Source: Pseudomonadota bacterium (GTDB taxonomy: Bacteria; Pseudomonadota; Gammaproteobacteria; Acidiferrobacterales; Acidiferrobacteraceae). Taken from it: a DNA stretch of 7,581 nt. Under the pieces are notes generated by a model. That model saw nothing but the letters and a program-made list of their open reading frames with translations. It did not search any database and was not told the DNA's origin. The position numbers and the translations under genes were made by a program. The DNA is taken from the NCBI GenBank assembly GCA_021797365.1, contig JAJZZU010000113.1, forward strand, positions 1 through 7,581, read 5' to 3'. Each line of letters begins with the position of its first letter. Position 1 is the stretch's first letter. Below, one piece after another: positions 1 through 5,777 of this stretch.

Positions 1-1
1 G

Positions 2-295
2 GTGCCACTTTCCAGTATGGCGCTGATGGTTCTGGCTACGCTTCCCCGACGCCCGGACGGGCGTGTGTGGGGAATGCGCCCGGAGTCGATGTCGCAGGCC
101 TTTGAACGAGTCTGTAAGGGAGCCGGAGTGGAGAATATGACCTTCCACGACCTGCGCCATGAGGCGACCTCGCGGCTCTTTGAGAAGGGGCTGAACCCTA
201 TGCAGGTGGCGGCAATCACGGGCCACAAGACCCTGCAGATGCTGAAGCGGTATACGCATCTGAGGGCGGAGGACTTGGTGGGGATGTTGGGGTAA
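2..295 (+). CDS. Tyrosine recombinase (phage-type integrase), C-terminal catalytic part; 5' end outside window
   Basis: Tyrosine recombinases cut and rejoin DNA at attachment sites through a covalent 3'-phosphotyrosine. The visible 97 residues are the end of the catalytic domain: the HxxR box (HDLRH, His49 and Arg52 counted from position 2), the second histidine in ITGH (His75) and the nucleophile Tyr84 in KRYTH. The frame is already integrase-like at its first visible residues (PLSSMALMVL), so the gene continues off the left edge and the GTG at position 2 is not taken as its start. The first catalytic Arg and the Lys lie outside the window, so intactness cannot be judged. It stops with TAA at 293-295, just before a small hairpin. 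A diverged remnant of the same type lies at 635-937 (about 45 of 64 residues identical by hand alignment). An element integrase or host-like recombinase of the same superfamily are both possible. Confidence 0.9.
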   Translation: MPLSSMALMVLATLPRRPDGRVWGMRPESMSQAFERVCKGAGVENMTFHDLRHEATSRLFEKGLNPMQVAAITGHKTLQMLKRYTHLRAEDLVGMLG

Positions 296-309
296 GGGGC
301 GTCAGCCCC
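296..309. terminator. Small GC hairpin between converging genes; possible weak terminator
   Basis: A perfect 5-bp stem GGGGC/GCCCC with loop GTCA starts one base after the integrase stop codon. The loop contains, on the minus strand, the TGA stop of the converging small gene (302-566). There is no T-run on either side, so it is not a standard intrinsic terminator. Its position at the meeting point of two genes is the main support. Confidence 0.3.
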
Positions 310-566
310 GCCTCCACACCGCCACCGCGGATAGGTCAATGATTGCCGACCGCACGGGCTGGCGCGGGTCCCTTCGCGCCTCCCTCTCCATCCTCTTGCG
401 TGCCCGATACCGCCGCGCCGCCTCGGCGTTGCGGATGGCGCGCGGCACTGGGCTGGCGGGCCGCCCGCGCTCATTGCCGGCCGAACGGCCGGTGGGGGGG
501 CTCGGTTTTGTCGTCGCCGACCCGGTTGCTTCCCGCTCTCGCGGATCCCTTTGTTTGCCTGCTCAT
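302..566 (-). pseudogene. Small basic AT-hook-like protein, interrupted by a +1 frameshift in a G7 run
   Basis: On the minus strand an ATG at 566-564 has AGGAG at 578-574 (7-nt spacing) and a perfect TATAAT box at 602-597. As written, the frame gives 31 residues and stops at 473-471. If one base is removed from the run of seven G's at 494-500, the same start reads on to a TGA at 304-302, giving an 87-residue protein. The continuation looks like real protein: it holds an AT-hook-like RGRP (about residues 33-36 of the joined product), then a strongly charged Ala/Arg/Glu-rich helix with NAEAARRYRARKRMEREARR (about 46-65), and ends in a hydrophobic stretch and VWRRG. The RGRP motif recurs in the HTH protein at 1031-1297. 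A DNA-binding accessory role is inference only; I do not recognise the family. The extra base could be a mutation, a sequencing error or a slippage switch. Confidence 0.55.
471..492. repeat. Hairpin repeat copy A (TCATTG + CCGGCC-GAAC-GGCCGG)
   Basis: TCATTG (471-476) is followed by a perfect 6-bp stem, 477-482 with 487-492, and loop GAAC. It shares TCATTG and GGCCGAACGGCC with copy B at 722. The two outer base pairs of the stem differ between A and B on both strands, so pairing is kept. It lies inside the frameshifted minus-strand gene, so coding constraint is an alternative explanation for part of the sequence. Confidence 0.5.
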
Positions 567-596
567 GTTGTCGCTCCTATGCTGCTTCTGTGACCT

Positions 597-625
597 ATTA
601 TAGATGACGCATCATATATATTAAA
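597..625 (-). promoter_or_regulatory. Putative sigma70-type promoter for the small minus-strand gene
   Basis: On the minus strand, positions 602-597 read TATAAT, a perfect -10 box. Seventeen bases upstream (625-620) is TTTAAT, matching the -35 consensus at 3 of 6 positions. The expected transcript start is near 590, about 24 nt before the ATG at 566 and upstream of its AGGAG. The stretch is clearly AT-rich in otherwise GC-rich DNA. The weak -35 box and the flanking inverted repeat suggest that an activator or repressor acts here. Confidence 0.5.
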
Positions 626-647
626 TCCATTTCGGTGATGCGTCATC
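603..647. repeat. Perfect 12-bp inverted repeat with AT-rich 21-bp spacer; operator or recombination site
   Basis: GATGACGCATCA at 603-614 is the exact reverse complement of TGATGCGTCATC at 636-647. One arm sits in the -35/-10 spacer of the minus-strand promoter directly beside its -10 box; the other lies upstream of the weak -35. The spacer (615-635) is mostly A/T. This geometry suits a dimeric or tetrameric regulator. A recombinase core site is an alternative, given the integrase sequences on both sides. Confidence 0.6.
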
Positions 648-682
648 GTAAAGATGGGCTTTTTCAGGGACGGTATGAGGGG
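636..682 (+). other. Short stretch resembling the LFQGRY motif of REP-associated Y1 transposases
   Basis: Frame 635 encodes [14 protein letters not shown] near its start. REP-associated tyrosine transposases (Transposase_17/Y1 family) typically carry a segment of the type HKR-x-G-(x)-LFQGRYKA. The match is short and one residue shorter than the usual spacing, and no catalytic HUH or Tyr motif is present, so it could be chance. Its place beside a REP-like hairpin makes it worth recording. Confidence 0.25.
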
Positions 683-721
683 GTCGGCGGAGCATGCGCC
701 CCCGATGCTATCTCCCATGCC

Positions 722-743
722 TCATTGTGGGCCGAACGGCCCA
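722..743. repeat. Hairpin repeat copy B (TCATTG + TGGGCC-GAAC-GGCCCA)
   Basis: TCATTG (722-727) leads into a perfect 6-bp stem (728-733 with 738-743) and loop GAAC. Together with the following TC it matches copy C at 7337-7360 at 22 of 24 bases; both differences are in the loop. The integrase homology of the remnant begins directly after it, so the hairpin marks the junction. Confidence 0.65.
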
Positions 744-1030
744 TCGAGCGGGTCTGCCAGGCGGCCGGCATCGAGGGTCTGACCTTCCATGACCTGCGGC
801 ACGAGGCGACAAGCCGCTTCTTCGAGCAAGGCTTCAATCTCATGGAGGTCGCCGCGATCACTGGCCACAACACCCTGTCCATGCTGAAGCGCTACACGCA
901 TCTGTGCACCGAGGACCTGGCCAAACGCTTGCGATGAGCGAATGAGCGCCTCATAAGCCCCCGATTCACCCTCAGCGACCCTCTTGCCCCCGGCATAATC
1001 CCTGCAAGCCTGTTTTCAGGAGCAAGGACG

Positions 1031-1297
1031 ATGCGACGGGGTAGCGATCAGGACGTGGCGGAACTTCTCGGGATCAGCGTGGACCGTCTCCGTAAACGCA
1101 TCCAGGGAGACGAGCTTGTGCCTCCCTACATCCATATTCCCGGTACCAAGTCCCGCATCTGGGACATGGACGAGGTCGAGGGCTGGATGAGAGGCTTCCG
1201 GCGCGCGCCGCTTTCCGTGGTGCCGGCCATGGCGCGCGCGGCCCCTCCTGTGAAGCGCGGCCGTGGGCGGCCCCCCAAGAGCGCCTACCGGACCTGA
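1031..1297 (+). CDS. Small HTH DNA-binding protein (excisionase/AlpA-like) with AT-hook-like tail
   Basis: This 88-residue protein has an N-terminal helix-turn-helix of the MerR/excisionase type (about residues 7-28: DVAELLGISVDRLRKRIQ). A wing-like segment follows, ending in a W-D-MDEVEGWM pattern (about 43-54), as in AlpA/Xis-like proteins where the last helix reads 'W...EVDAW'. The tail is basic with an AT-hook core (RGRGRPPK, about 75-82). It probably binds DNA near the integrase sequences as a recombination directionality factor or regulator; the exact role is inferred. The ATG at 1031 is preceded by AGGAG (1018-1022, 8 nt away). CATAAT at 993-998 could be a -10 box but has no clear -35. 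It ends 54 bp before recJ, so the two may be cotranscribed. Confidence 0.75.
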   Translation: MRRGSDQDVAELLGISVDRLRKRIQGDELVPPYIHIPGTKSRIWDMDEVEGWMRGFRRAPLSVVPAMARAAPPVKRGRGRPPKSAYRT

Positions 1298-1351
1298 TCC
1301 GGCCCCGTCCGTTCCGGTTGCGTTTTGTCCGGGGCGTGCGACGATTCGCGC

Positions 1352-3154
1352 ATGACCACCGTCCTTGAACGCCAACCATTATTCTCACCCCAGTCTTTGC
1401 CGGACGGTCTCCATCCCGTGCTCGCCCGGGTCTATGCAAGCCGGGTCCGCGATCCGCATGAGCTCCGGCTCACATGGGACGCCCTACCCTCCGCCGCCGC
1501 CCTACAGGACTTGCCTCGGGCGGCCGCGCGCGTGGCTCAGGCGGTGATCGACCGGGCACGCATCGTCATCGCCGGCGATTATGATGCCGACGGGGCGACC
1601 GCCACTGCAGTTCTCGTGCGCGCCTTGCGAGGTTTTGGTGGAGACGTGAGCTTTCTGGTGCCCGACCGGCGCCAGGAAGGCTACGGACTCACGGAGGCCC
1701 TAGCCGCGCGCCTCGCGGCCCTGAGCCCCCGACCCCAGTTGGTCGTGACCGTCGATAACGGCATCACAAGCCATGCGGGGATTGGCGTCCTCGCGCGCGT
1801 CGGCATCCCCGTGATCGTGACCGACCATCATCTCCCGGCCGAGACCTTGCCGCCCGCGTACGCCGTGGTGGATCCCCGGCGGGAGGACGACACCTCGGGG
1901 GCCGTCAACCTCGCCGGGGTGGGCGTGGCCTTTCTGTTGGCGGTGGCCGTCCGGGAAGTCCTCCAGGGACGCGGCTGGGAGGCCGCCCGGCCCAGTCTCG
2001 CGCCCCTCCTTCCCTTGGTGGCTCTAGGCACCATCGCGGATTGTGTCGTCCTGGACCGCACCAACCGACTGCTCGTTGCCCAAGGTCTGAGGATTCTGAA
2101 GGCCACCCGCGGTACGCCCGGGATTCAGGCCCTGGCGGCGGTCGCACGCCGGGCCCTCGCCACCCTCACCGCTGAGGATTTAGCCTTTGCCGTAGCCCCT
2201 CGCCTCAACGCGGCCGGTCGGCTCGAGGACATGACCCTCGGCATCCAAACGCTCCTGACTGACGACCCCGAGCAGGCGCGCTTAGGGGCCGAGCGCCTGG
2301 ATGCCATCAACCAAGAGCGCCGGGCGATCGAGGACAGCATGCGCGAGCAGGCCGAGGCCCTGGTACGAGAGACCTTTCCGAAGGATGTCTCCGTGCCCGT
2401 ATTGTGTCTGCACGACCCGTCCTGGCATGAGGGCGTCGTCGGTCTTATTGCCTCGCGCATCCGGGAGCAATGCGGGCGCCCGGTGGTGGCCTTCGCGGTC
2501 GGGACCGATGGCCTGCTCAAGGGTTCGGCCCGGTCGATCCCCGGGATCCATATTCGTGATGCCCTGGCCGCGGTCGCCGCCCGGCACGATGGCCTCGTGG
2601 TTCGTTTCGGCGGTCATGCTCAGGCGGCTGGGCTGACGATTGCGGTCGAGAATCTCGCGGGATTTCGGGAGGCCCTGCAAGACGCCGTGGCGTCCTGCGT
2701 GACACCGGATACGTTTTGCGACGTCGTCCTTACCGACGGGGCGCTCGCCGGCCATGAACGCACCCTGGAGACCGCCCGCGCACTGGAAGACGGCGGTCCC
2801 TGGGGGCAGGGCTTCCCCGCCCCGCGCTTTGTCGGAGACTTTACGGTAGCCGGGATTCGCCCGCTCTCGGAGGGACTGCACGCGAAACTGACCCTGGCCG
2901 ATGCCCAAGGGGCTTTGTGCGAGGCCATTGCCTTTCAATGCGCTGCCCGGCTGCGCTGGACGCCTACGCCAGGCCCTGTCCGGCTCGTATATGGGCTCGG
3001 CCTGAACCGGTATAATGGGCGGGAGTCCGTTCAGATGATTATCGAACGGGTGTTGCCGGAGAGCGCAAGACATCGGCGTGCGCCCGAACCGAAGAAACCC
3101 GCGCCACCTGACCCACCGCGGACCAAAAACGAGGAAGCCGGCAGACCAGCTTAG
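1352..3154 (+). CDS. recJ: Single-stranded-DNA-specific exonuclease RecJ
   Basis: RecJ is a DHH-family 5'-3' exonuclease that degrades single-stranded DNA using Mn2+/Mg2+ in recombination (RecF pathway) and repair. From the ATG at 1352 the product is 600 residues, close to E. coli RecJ (577). The core motifs are all present: DYDADG (76-81), VDNG (134-137), TDHH (157-160), VDPRR (173-177), GTIAD (226-230) and NAAGR (286-290). WHEGVVG (358-364), GSARS (391-395) and the DHHA1-type GGHAQAAG (420-427) follow, then an OB-like C-terminal region and a basic, proline-rich tail (about 573-600). An in-frame TTG at 1325 would add 9 non-conserved residues and is not preferred; no strong ribosome binding site is seen for either start. 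The gene looks intact. Its setting between an int/xis-like module and a pilus operon is unusual for a housekeeping recJ, so it may be an element-borne extra copy. Its stop overlaps the stop of the converging gene. Confidence 0.93.
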   Translation: MTTVLERQPLFSPQSLPDGLHPVLARVYASRVRDPHELRLTWDALPSAAALQDLPRAAARVAQAVIDRARIVIAGDYDADGATATAVLVRALRGFGGDVSFLVPDRRQEGYGLTEALAARLAALSPRPQLVVTVDNGITSHAGIGVLARVGIPVIVTDHHLPAETLPPAYAVVDPRREDDTSGAVNLAGVGVAFLLAVAVREVLQGRGWEAARPSLAPLLPLVALGTIADCVVLDRTNRLLVAQGLRILKATRGTPGIQALAAVARRALATLTAEDLAFAVAPRLNAAGRLEDMTLGIQTLLTDDPEQARLGAERLDAINQERRAIEDSMREQAEALVRETFPKDVSVPVLCLHDPSWHEGVVGLIASRIREQCGRPVVAFAVGTDGLLKGSARSIPGIHIRDALAAVAARHDGLVVRFGGHAQAAGLTIAVENLAGFREALQDAVASCVTPDTFCDVVLTDGALAGHERTLETARALEDGGPWGQGFPAPRFVGDFTVAGIRPLSEGLHAKLTLADAQGALCEAIAFQCAARLRWTPTPGPVRLVYGLGLNRYNGRESVQMIIERVLPESARHRRAPEPKKPAPPDPPRTKNEEAGRPA

Positions 3155-3582
3155 GTTCCCGCCTTCGCGAAGTCGCGGGACGTACCTGGGATCTTCTCGT
3201 ATTGCTGTCGCTCTGTGTCGCCGGACACGAACAGGACGAGGCCGCTCTCTTCTTCGGCGTCCAGCCGCTCCCGGATCAAGATCACGCGGATGCGCGAGAG
3301 CACCGGCGCAATGCGGACGGTGAGGCCCTCGAGGGCCCCGTCGTATTTGACGACCGCCGTGTTACAGGCCCGCGGTTGGTCCCACAGTATGCGGCCGGCA
3401 ATGATGGCGAGCTCGTGCGCGTCGGGGTCCGGCACCCGGTAAAGCGCCAAACCCACCGCGCGGACGAGAGGGCCGAGCTCCTGGAACCCGGGATCGGCGT
3501 CGAGGCGCGCCGCAAGCCGCTGGGGATCGGCGTGACGCACACGAAAACTCGCCCCGGCCAGCAGGTGGATGCCCGGGCCCAT
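3151..3582 (-). CDS. Protein of unknown function, last gene of the pilin/PilT operon (143 aa)
   Basis: I do not recognise this family. The ATG at 3582 lies two bases after the stop of the upstream prepilin, which fits coupled translation; an in-frame start at 3636 would overlap the pilin by 52 bases and is less likely. The product is 143 residues, with no signal peptide or membrane segment visible. It alternates hydrophobic and charged segments (for example IAPVLSRIRVILIRERLDAEEESGLVLFV), suggesting a compact soluble alpha/beta domain. Its place at the end of a pilus operon suggests a cytoplasmic accessory or regulatory partner of the ATPase or pilins, but that is inference. Its TAA overlaps the recJ TAG in the tetranucleotide TTAG. 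Confidence 0.7.
   Translation of the reverse strand: MGPGIHLLAGASFRVRHADPQRLAARLDADPGFQELGPLVRAVGLALYRVPDPDAHELAIIAGRILWDQPRACNTAVVKYDGALEGLTVRIAPVLSRIRVILIRERLDAEEESGLVLFVSGDTERQQYEKIPGTSRDFAKAGT
3157..3180. terminator. Imperfect hairpin just after the recJ stop; possible terminator for recJ
   Basis: TCCCGC (3157-3162) pairs with GCGGGA (3175-3180), and the inner CTT/AAG pairs around a CGCG loop with a 2-base bulge. The structure starts three bases after recJ ends but lies inside the end of the converging gene. No T-run follows on either strand, so efficient intrinsic termination is doubtful. Confidence 0.3.
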
Positions 3583-3584
3583 AT

Positions 3585-4730
3585 TTAGTACGCCCCTACC
3601 ACGGGTACCGTCACCAGCGTCCCGCCCGGCGCCCAAGCGCCGATGAGGGCGGTATACGGCGGCGAGGTCAGGGCCCCGTTGGCCGATTGCGGGTCCCGGT
3701 CGTCTCCGTAGCAGGTCCCCGCACCCGAACCGCTATTGGGACCATTGCCGACCCCGAGGTCATAGCCCCAGGCCGACGTGAGCGCGTCGGGGGAAAGCCC
3801 CAAGGTCGTCGCAAAGCCGATGGCGGTCGCGGGCTGCATGTCGCAGACCGATGGCCCCGTCAGCGTCCCGCTGGCCGCGGCACCGGCGGGCAAAGGGCCT
3901 GGGAACGCATAACCTGGACCGTTGCCGTTGGCGGAGTTGCCGATGGGGCTCGCACTATCCCAAAGAGCCGGATTGGTGCTTCCCGGCGGTGCCGACGCGA
4001 AATAGTCGACCGAAATATCGCGATTAATATTGGACTCGTACTGGGTCGTGAAGAAGGTCGCGTATTCACCAGCGATGAGTCGCATGGTCCGCAGCGTGCG
4101 GCGCAGGAGTCGGCGCTCAACGACTGCTCCATTGATAATCACCCCCACGTCATGGCCGCCGAGCGTCAAGACGCCCGTGGTGGGGTCGAACGTGGTGGCC
4201 GCGTTCAAGATCTGGCCCTGAGCATTTTCCGGCCCGCCATCGTTCGAGACGAAGGCGATAGTGTGATAAGTCAGGGTTACACCGTCTTTGACCGTGGTGA
4301 GCGGGTCGCTCACAAAAACAGCCCAAGGGCGCCCAAATCCATCCGTAACGAGCGCCCTGGTGGGGGTATCAGCGTACTGCGCAAGCATCTGGAATCCGTT
4401 CTGAAAGGCATCGGGATTACCCGGCTGAAAGGCCGCCCCCGTAGTCAGCGTATAAGTGCTTGCCGTATTGAGCGCGATGGTATTGGCGCGCGGGGCCAGT
4501 GTATCGATCGCCATGGCATGGCGCATGTAGGCCTCGTTGACGGCACGGCGCAGGACCGTCAGCCGTGCGCGGGTCGTGGCTCGTTCCGAAAAATGGATCT
4601 CGCCCATAAGGGCCGGGTACAGTACCGCCCCCAGAATCACCAGGACTGCCAGCGCCACCAGGATCTCGACGAGCGTAAAGCCCCGCGCGCGGTGCGCGTC
4701 AGATTTCACGTTTGAGCGTTTGCGGTTCAT
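3585..4730 (-). CDS. Large type IV prepilin / pilus tip-type protein (381 aa)
   Basis: The N-terminus is a class III signal: a 17-residue basic leader ending in Gly17, then FTLVE with the conserved Glu at +5 (residue 22) and a hydrophobic helix to about residue 42. A prepilin peptidase would cut after Gly17, and the helix would anchor and later polymerise the protein. The mature part (~364 residues) is more than twice the length of a typical major pilin and is Gly/Ser/Thr/Asn/Pro-rich. Two WG-containing elements (DGFGRPW and SAWGYDL) resemble the C-terminal loop motif of GspG-like pilins. Cys296 and Cys340 could form a disulfide in the D-region. The size suggests a minor or tip protein, functionally like PilV adhesins of conjugative thin pili, but no direct homology to PilV is claimed. 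The start at 4730 overlaps the end of the ATPase gene by 32 bases; CTGGGGGCC lies upstream as a possible ribosome binding site. Confidence 0.8.
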   Translation of the reverse strand: MNRKRSNVKSDAHRARGFTLVEILVALAVLVILGAVLYPALMGEIHFSERATTRARLTVLRRAVNEAYMRHAMAIDTLAPRANTIALNTASTYTLTTGAAFQPGNPDAFQNGFQMLAQYADTPTRALVTDGFGRPWAVFVSDPLTTVKDGVTLTYHTIAFVSNDGGPENAQGQILNAATTFDPTTGVLTLGGHDVGVIINGAVVERRLLRRTLRTMRLIAGEYATFFTTQYESNINRDISVDYFASAPPGSTNPALWDSASPIGNSANGNGPGYAFPGPLPAGAAASGTLTGPSVCDMQPATAIGFATTLGLSPDALTSAWGYDLGVGNGPNSGSGAGTCYGDDRDPQSANGALTSPPYTALIGAWAPGGTLVTVPVVGAY

Positions 4731-5751
4731 AACTGGCCCCCAGGGCGTCAGCTTTTGTTATGCGCCCCTCACGTACGAGTCGCGCGAGAGTTTTGTTCAG
4801 CTTGACCATCCCCCATTGCCCTCCCGAATCGATGTCGTTGTTCAACTGCTCGATACGGTTTTTGCGGATATTCGCGGCCACGCCCCCGTCGGGTGTCATG
4901 ACCTCGTAAGCGAGCACCTTGCCCTGCCCATCCGCAGATGGCACCAAGACCTGGCTGATGACACCAAGGAAGGCGTCGGCGAATTGCCCGAGGATCGTTC
5001 CTTGCCGCTCGGCCGGAAATAAGTTCTGGATACGCTCCACGGTGCGCGCGGCCGACCGGGTATGGGCGGTCGTGAAGACCAGGTGACCCGTGTCGGCCGC
5101 TTGCAGCGCGGCTTCCGCGGTCTCGGCGTCCCGGACTTCGCCGATTACGAGAATGTCGGGGTCCTGGCGCATGGCCGCACGGATACCGAGACTGAAGCTT
5201 GGGGTATCGTGTCCCACCTCGCGCTGGGTCACGACCGCTGCTTGGTCACGCGGCAAAAGATATTCGATGGGGTCTTCGAGCGTCACGATGCGCACGGGCT
5301 CTCGGCACAATGTGGCGATCATGGCGGCCATGGTGGTCGATTTGCCGGAACCAGTTGCGCCCGTGATTTGGACGATACCGGACGAACGGGCCAGGAAGGT
5401 GTTGATGATGTCCAACGGCAATCCCAGTTCATTCAGCGGCGGGATCGTGTCGTTCACGCGCCGCATGACCACGCCCAGTCGGCGCCCGTCGTGCCAGCTC
5501 GCATTCACCCGATAGCGCACACCATCGACTGTGGCCGCAAAATTGGCCTCCCCCTCGTGCGTTTCGATGAGGGCCGTGAGCGACGACGTGTCCTCCGGCA
5601 ACAGGACCGCAATGTCTTCCGCGGTGATCGGTTCTGCCTCCGGGCACTTCACGATCCTGCCGGCCCGATCGCGATACGCGGGGCGCTCGCCTATCGTGAG
5701 ATGGAGATCGCTATAGACGAGTGCGCGGTCTTTCAGGTAGGTCCAGAGCAT
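4699..5751 (-). CDS. PilT-like type IV pilus retraction/secretion ATPase
   Basis: This 350-residue protein belongs to the GspE/PilT/VirB11 secretion ATPase superfamily, hexameric motors at the cytoplasmic face of pilus machines. Its length and N-terminal domain (SDLHLTIGERPAYR, about 14-27) fit PilT and DotB/TraJ-type ATPases rather than the longer PilB type; there is no N1 domain and no zinc-binding Cys4 motif. Visible motifs: Walker A GATGSGKST (131-139), Asp box TLEDPIEY (157-164), Walker B DILVIGEVRD (199-208, Glu205) and His box TGHLVFTTAH (221-230). The place of the PilT AIRNLIRE motif is taken by a degenerate AANIRKNRIEQL (about 292-303). The ATG at 5751 has AAGGA with 6-nt spacing. 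It lies among prepilin genes, so it probably drives pilus retraction or subunit dynamics for the pilins encoded beside it. Confidence 0.9.
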   Translation of the reverse strand: MLWTYLKDRALVYSDLHLTIGERPAYRDRAGRIVKCPEAEPITAEDIAVLLPEDTSSLTALIETHEGEANFAATVDGVRYRVNASWHDGRRLGVVMRRVNDTIPPLNELGLPLDIINTFLARSSGIVQITGATGSGKSTTMAAMIATLCREPVRIVTLEDPIEYLLPRDQAAVVTQREVGHDTPSFSLGIRAAMRQDPDILVIGEVRDAETAEAALQAADTGHLVFTTAHTRSAARTVERIQNLFPAERQGTILGQFADAFLGVISQVLVPSADGQGKVLAYEVMTPDGGVAANIRKNRIEQLNNDIDSGGQWGMVKLNKTLARLVREGRITKADALGASYEPQTLKREI

Positions 5752-5777
5752 AAGTGGTCCTTGTGGTTAGTGGCTGG

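Larger units (their letters stand above)
635..937 (+). pseudogene. Integrase remnant: last ~64 residues of a tyrosine recombinase behind unrelated sequence
   Basis: The open frame has 100 codons, but only the part from about residue 38 (about 745 onward) resembles an integrase. That part keeps the HxxR box (His52, Arg55), the second histidine (His78, ITGH) and the nucleophile Tyr88 (KRYTH). About 45 of 64 residues match the integrase at the left edge, so this is a diverged relative and not a recent duplication. The first catalytic Arg, the Lys and the whole DNA-binding N-terminal half are absent, so it cannot act as a recombinase by itself. The first ~37 residues are unrelated to integrases; the switch falls at the end of hairpin copy B (728-743). 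The GTG at 635 overlaps the inverted-repeat arm and has no convincing ribosome binding site. It is best read as a truncated relic joined to other mobile DNA. Confidence 0.8.

Noticed and set aside
339..603. Plus-strand frames of 84-86 codons between the integrase sequences
   Set aside because: They are low-complexity Arg/Ala/Pro frames without a ribosome binding site; the minus strand here has far better gene signals.
1288..1302. CCGGA/TCCGG hairpin around the stop codon of the HTH gene
   Set aside because: Five-base arms with no T-run; too weak to call a terminator.
1325..1351. TTG start extending RecJ by 9 residues
   Set aside because: The added residues are not RecJ-like, the ATG at 1352 begins where family homology begins, and no ribosome binding site favours the TTG.
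2282..3073. 263-codon minus-strand frame inside recJ
   Set aside because: Antisense shadow of a well-conserved DHH exonuclease, with no recognisable domain.
3687..4715. 342-codon plus-strand frame opposite the large prepilin
   Set aside because: The protein is Arg/Gly-rich and low in complexity without recognisable motifs; the opposite strand encodes a clear prepilin. Long antisense frames are expected in GC-rich genes.
3585..4730. Shufflon (invertible C-termini) at the PilV-like large prepilin
   Set aside because: I saw no repeated recombination sites or alternative C-terminal cassettes next to the gene, and its end is joined directly to the next gene.
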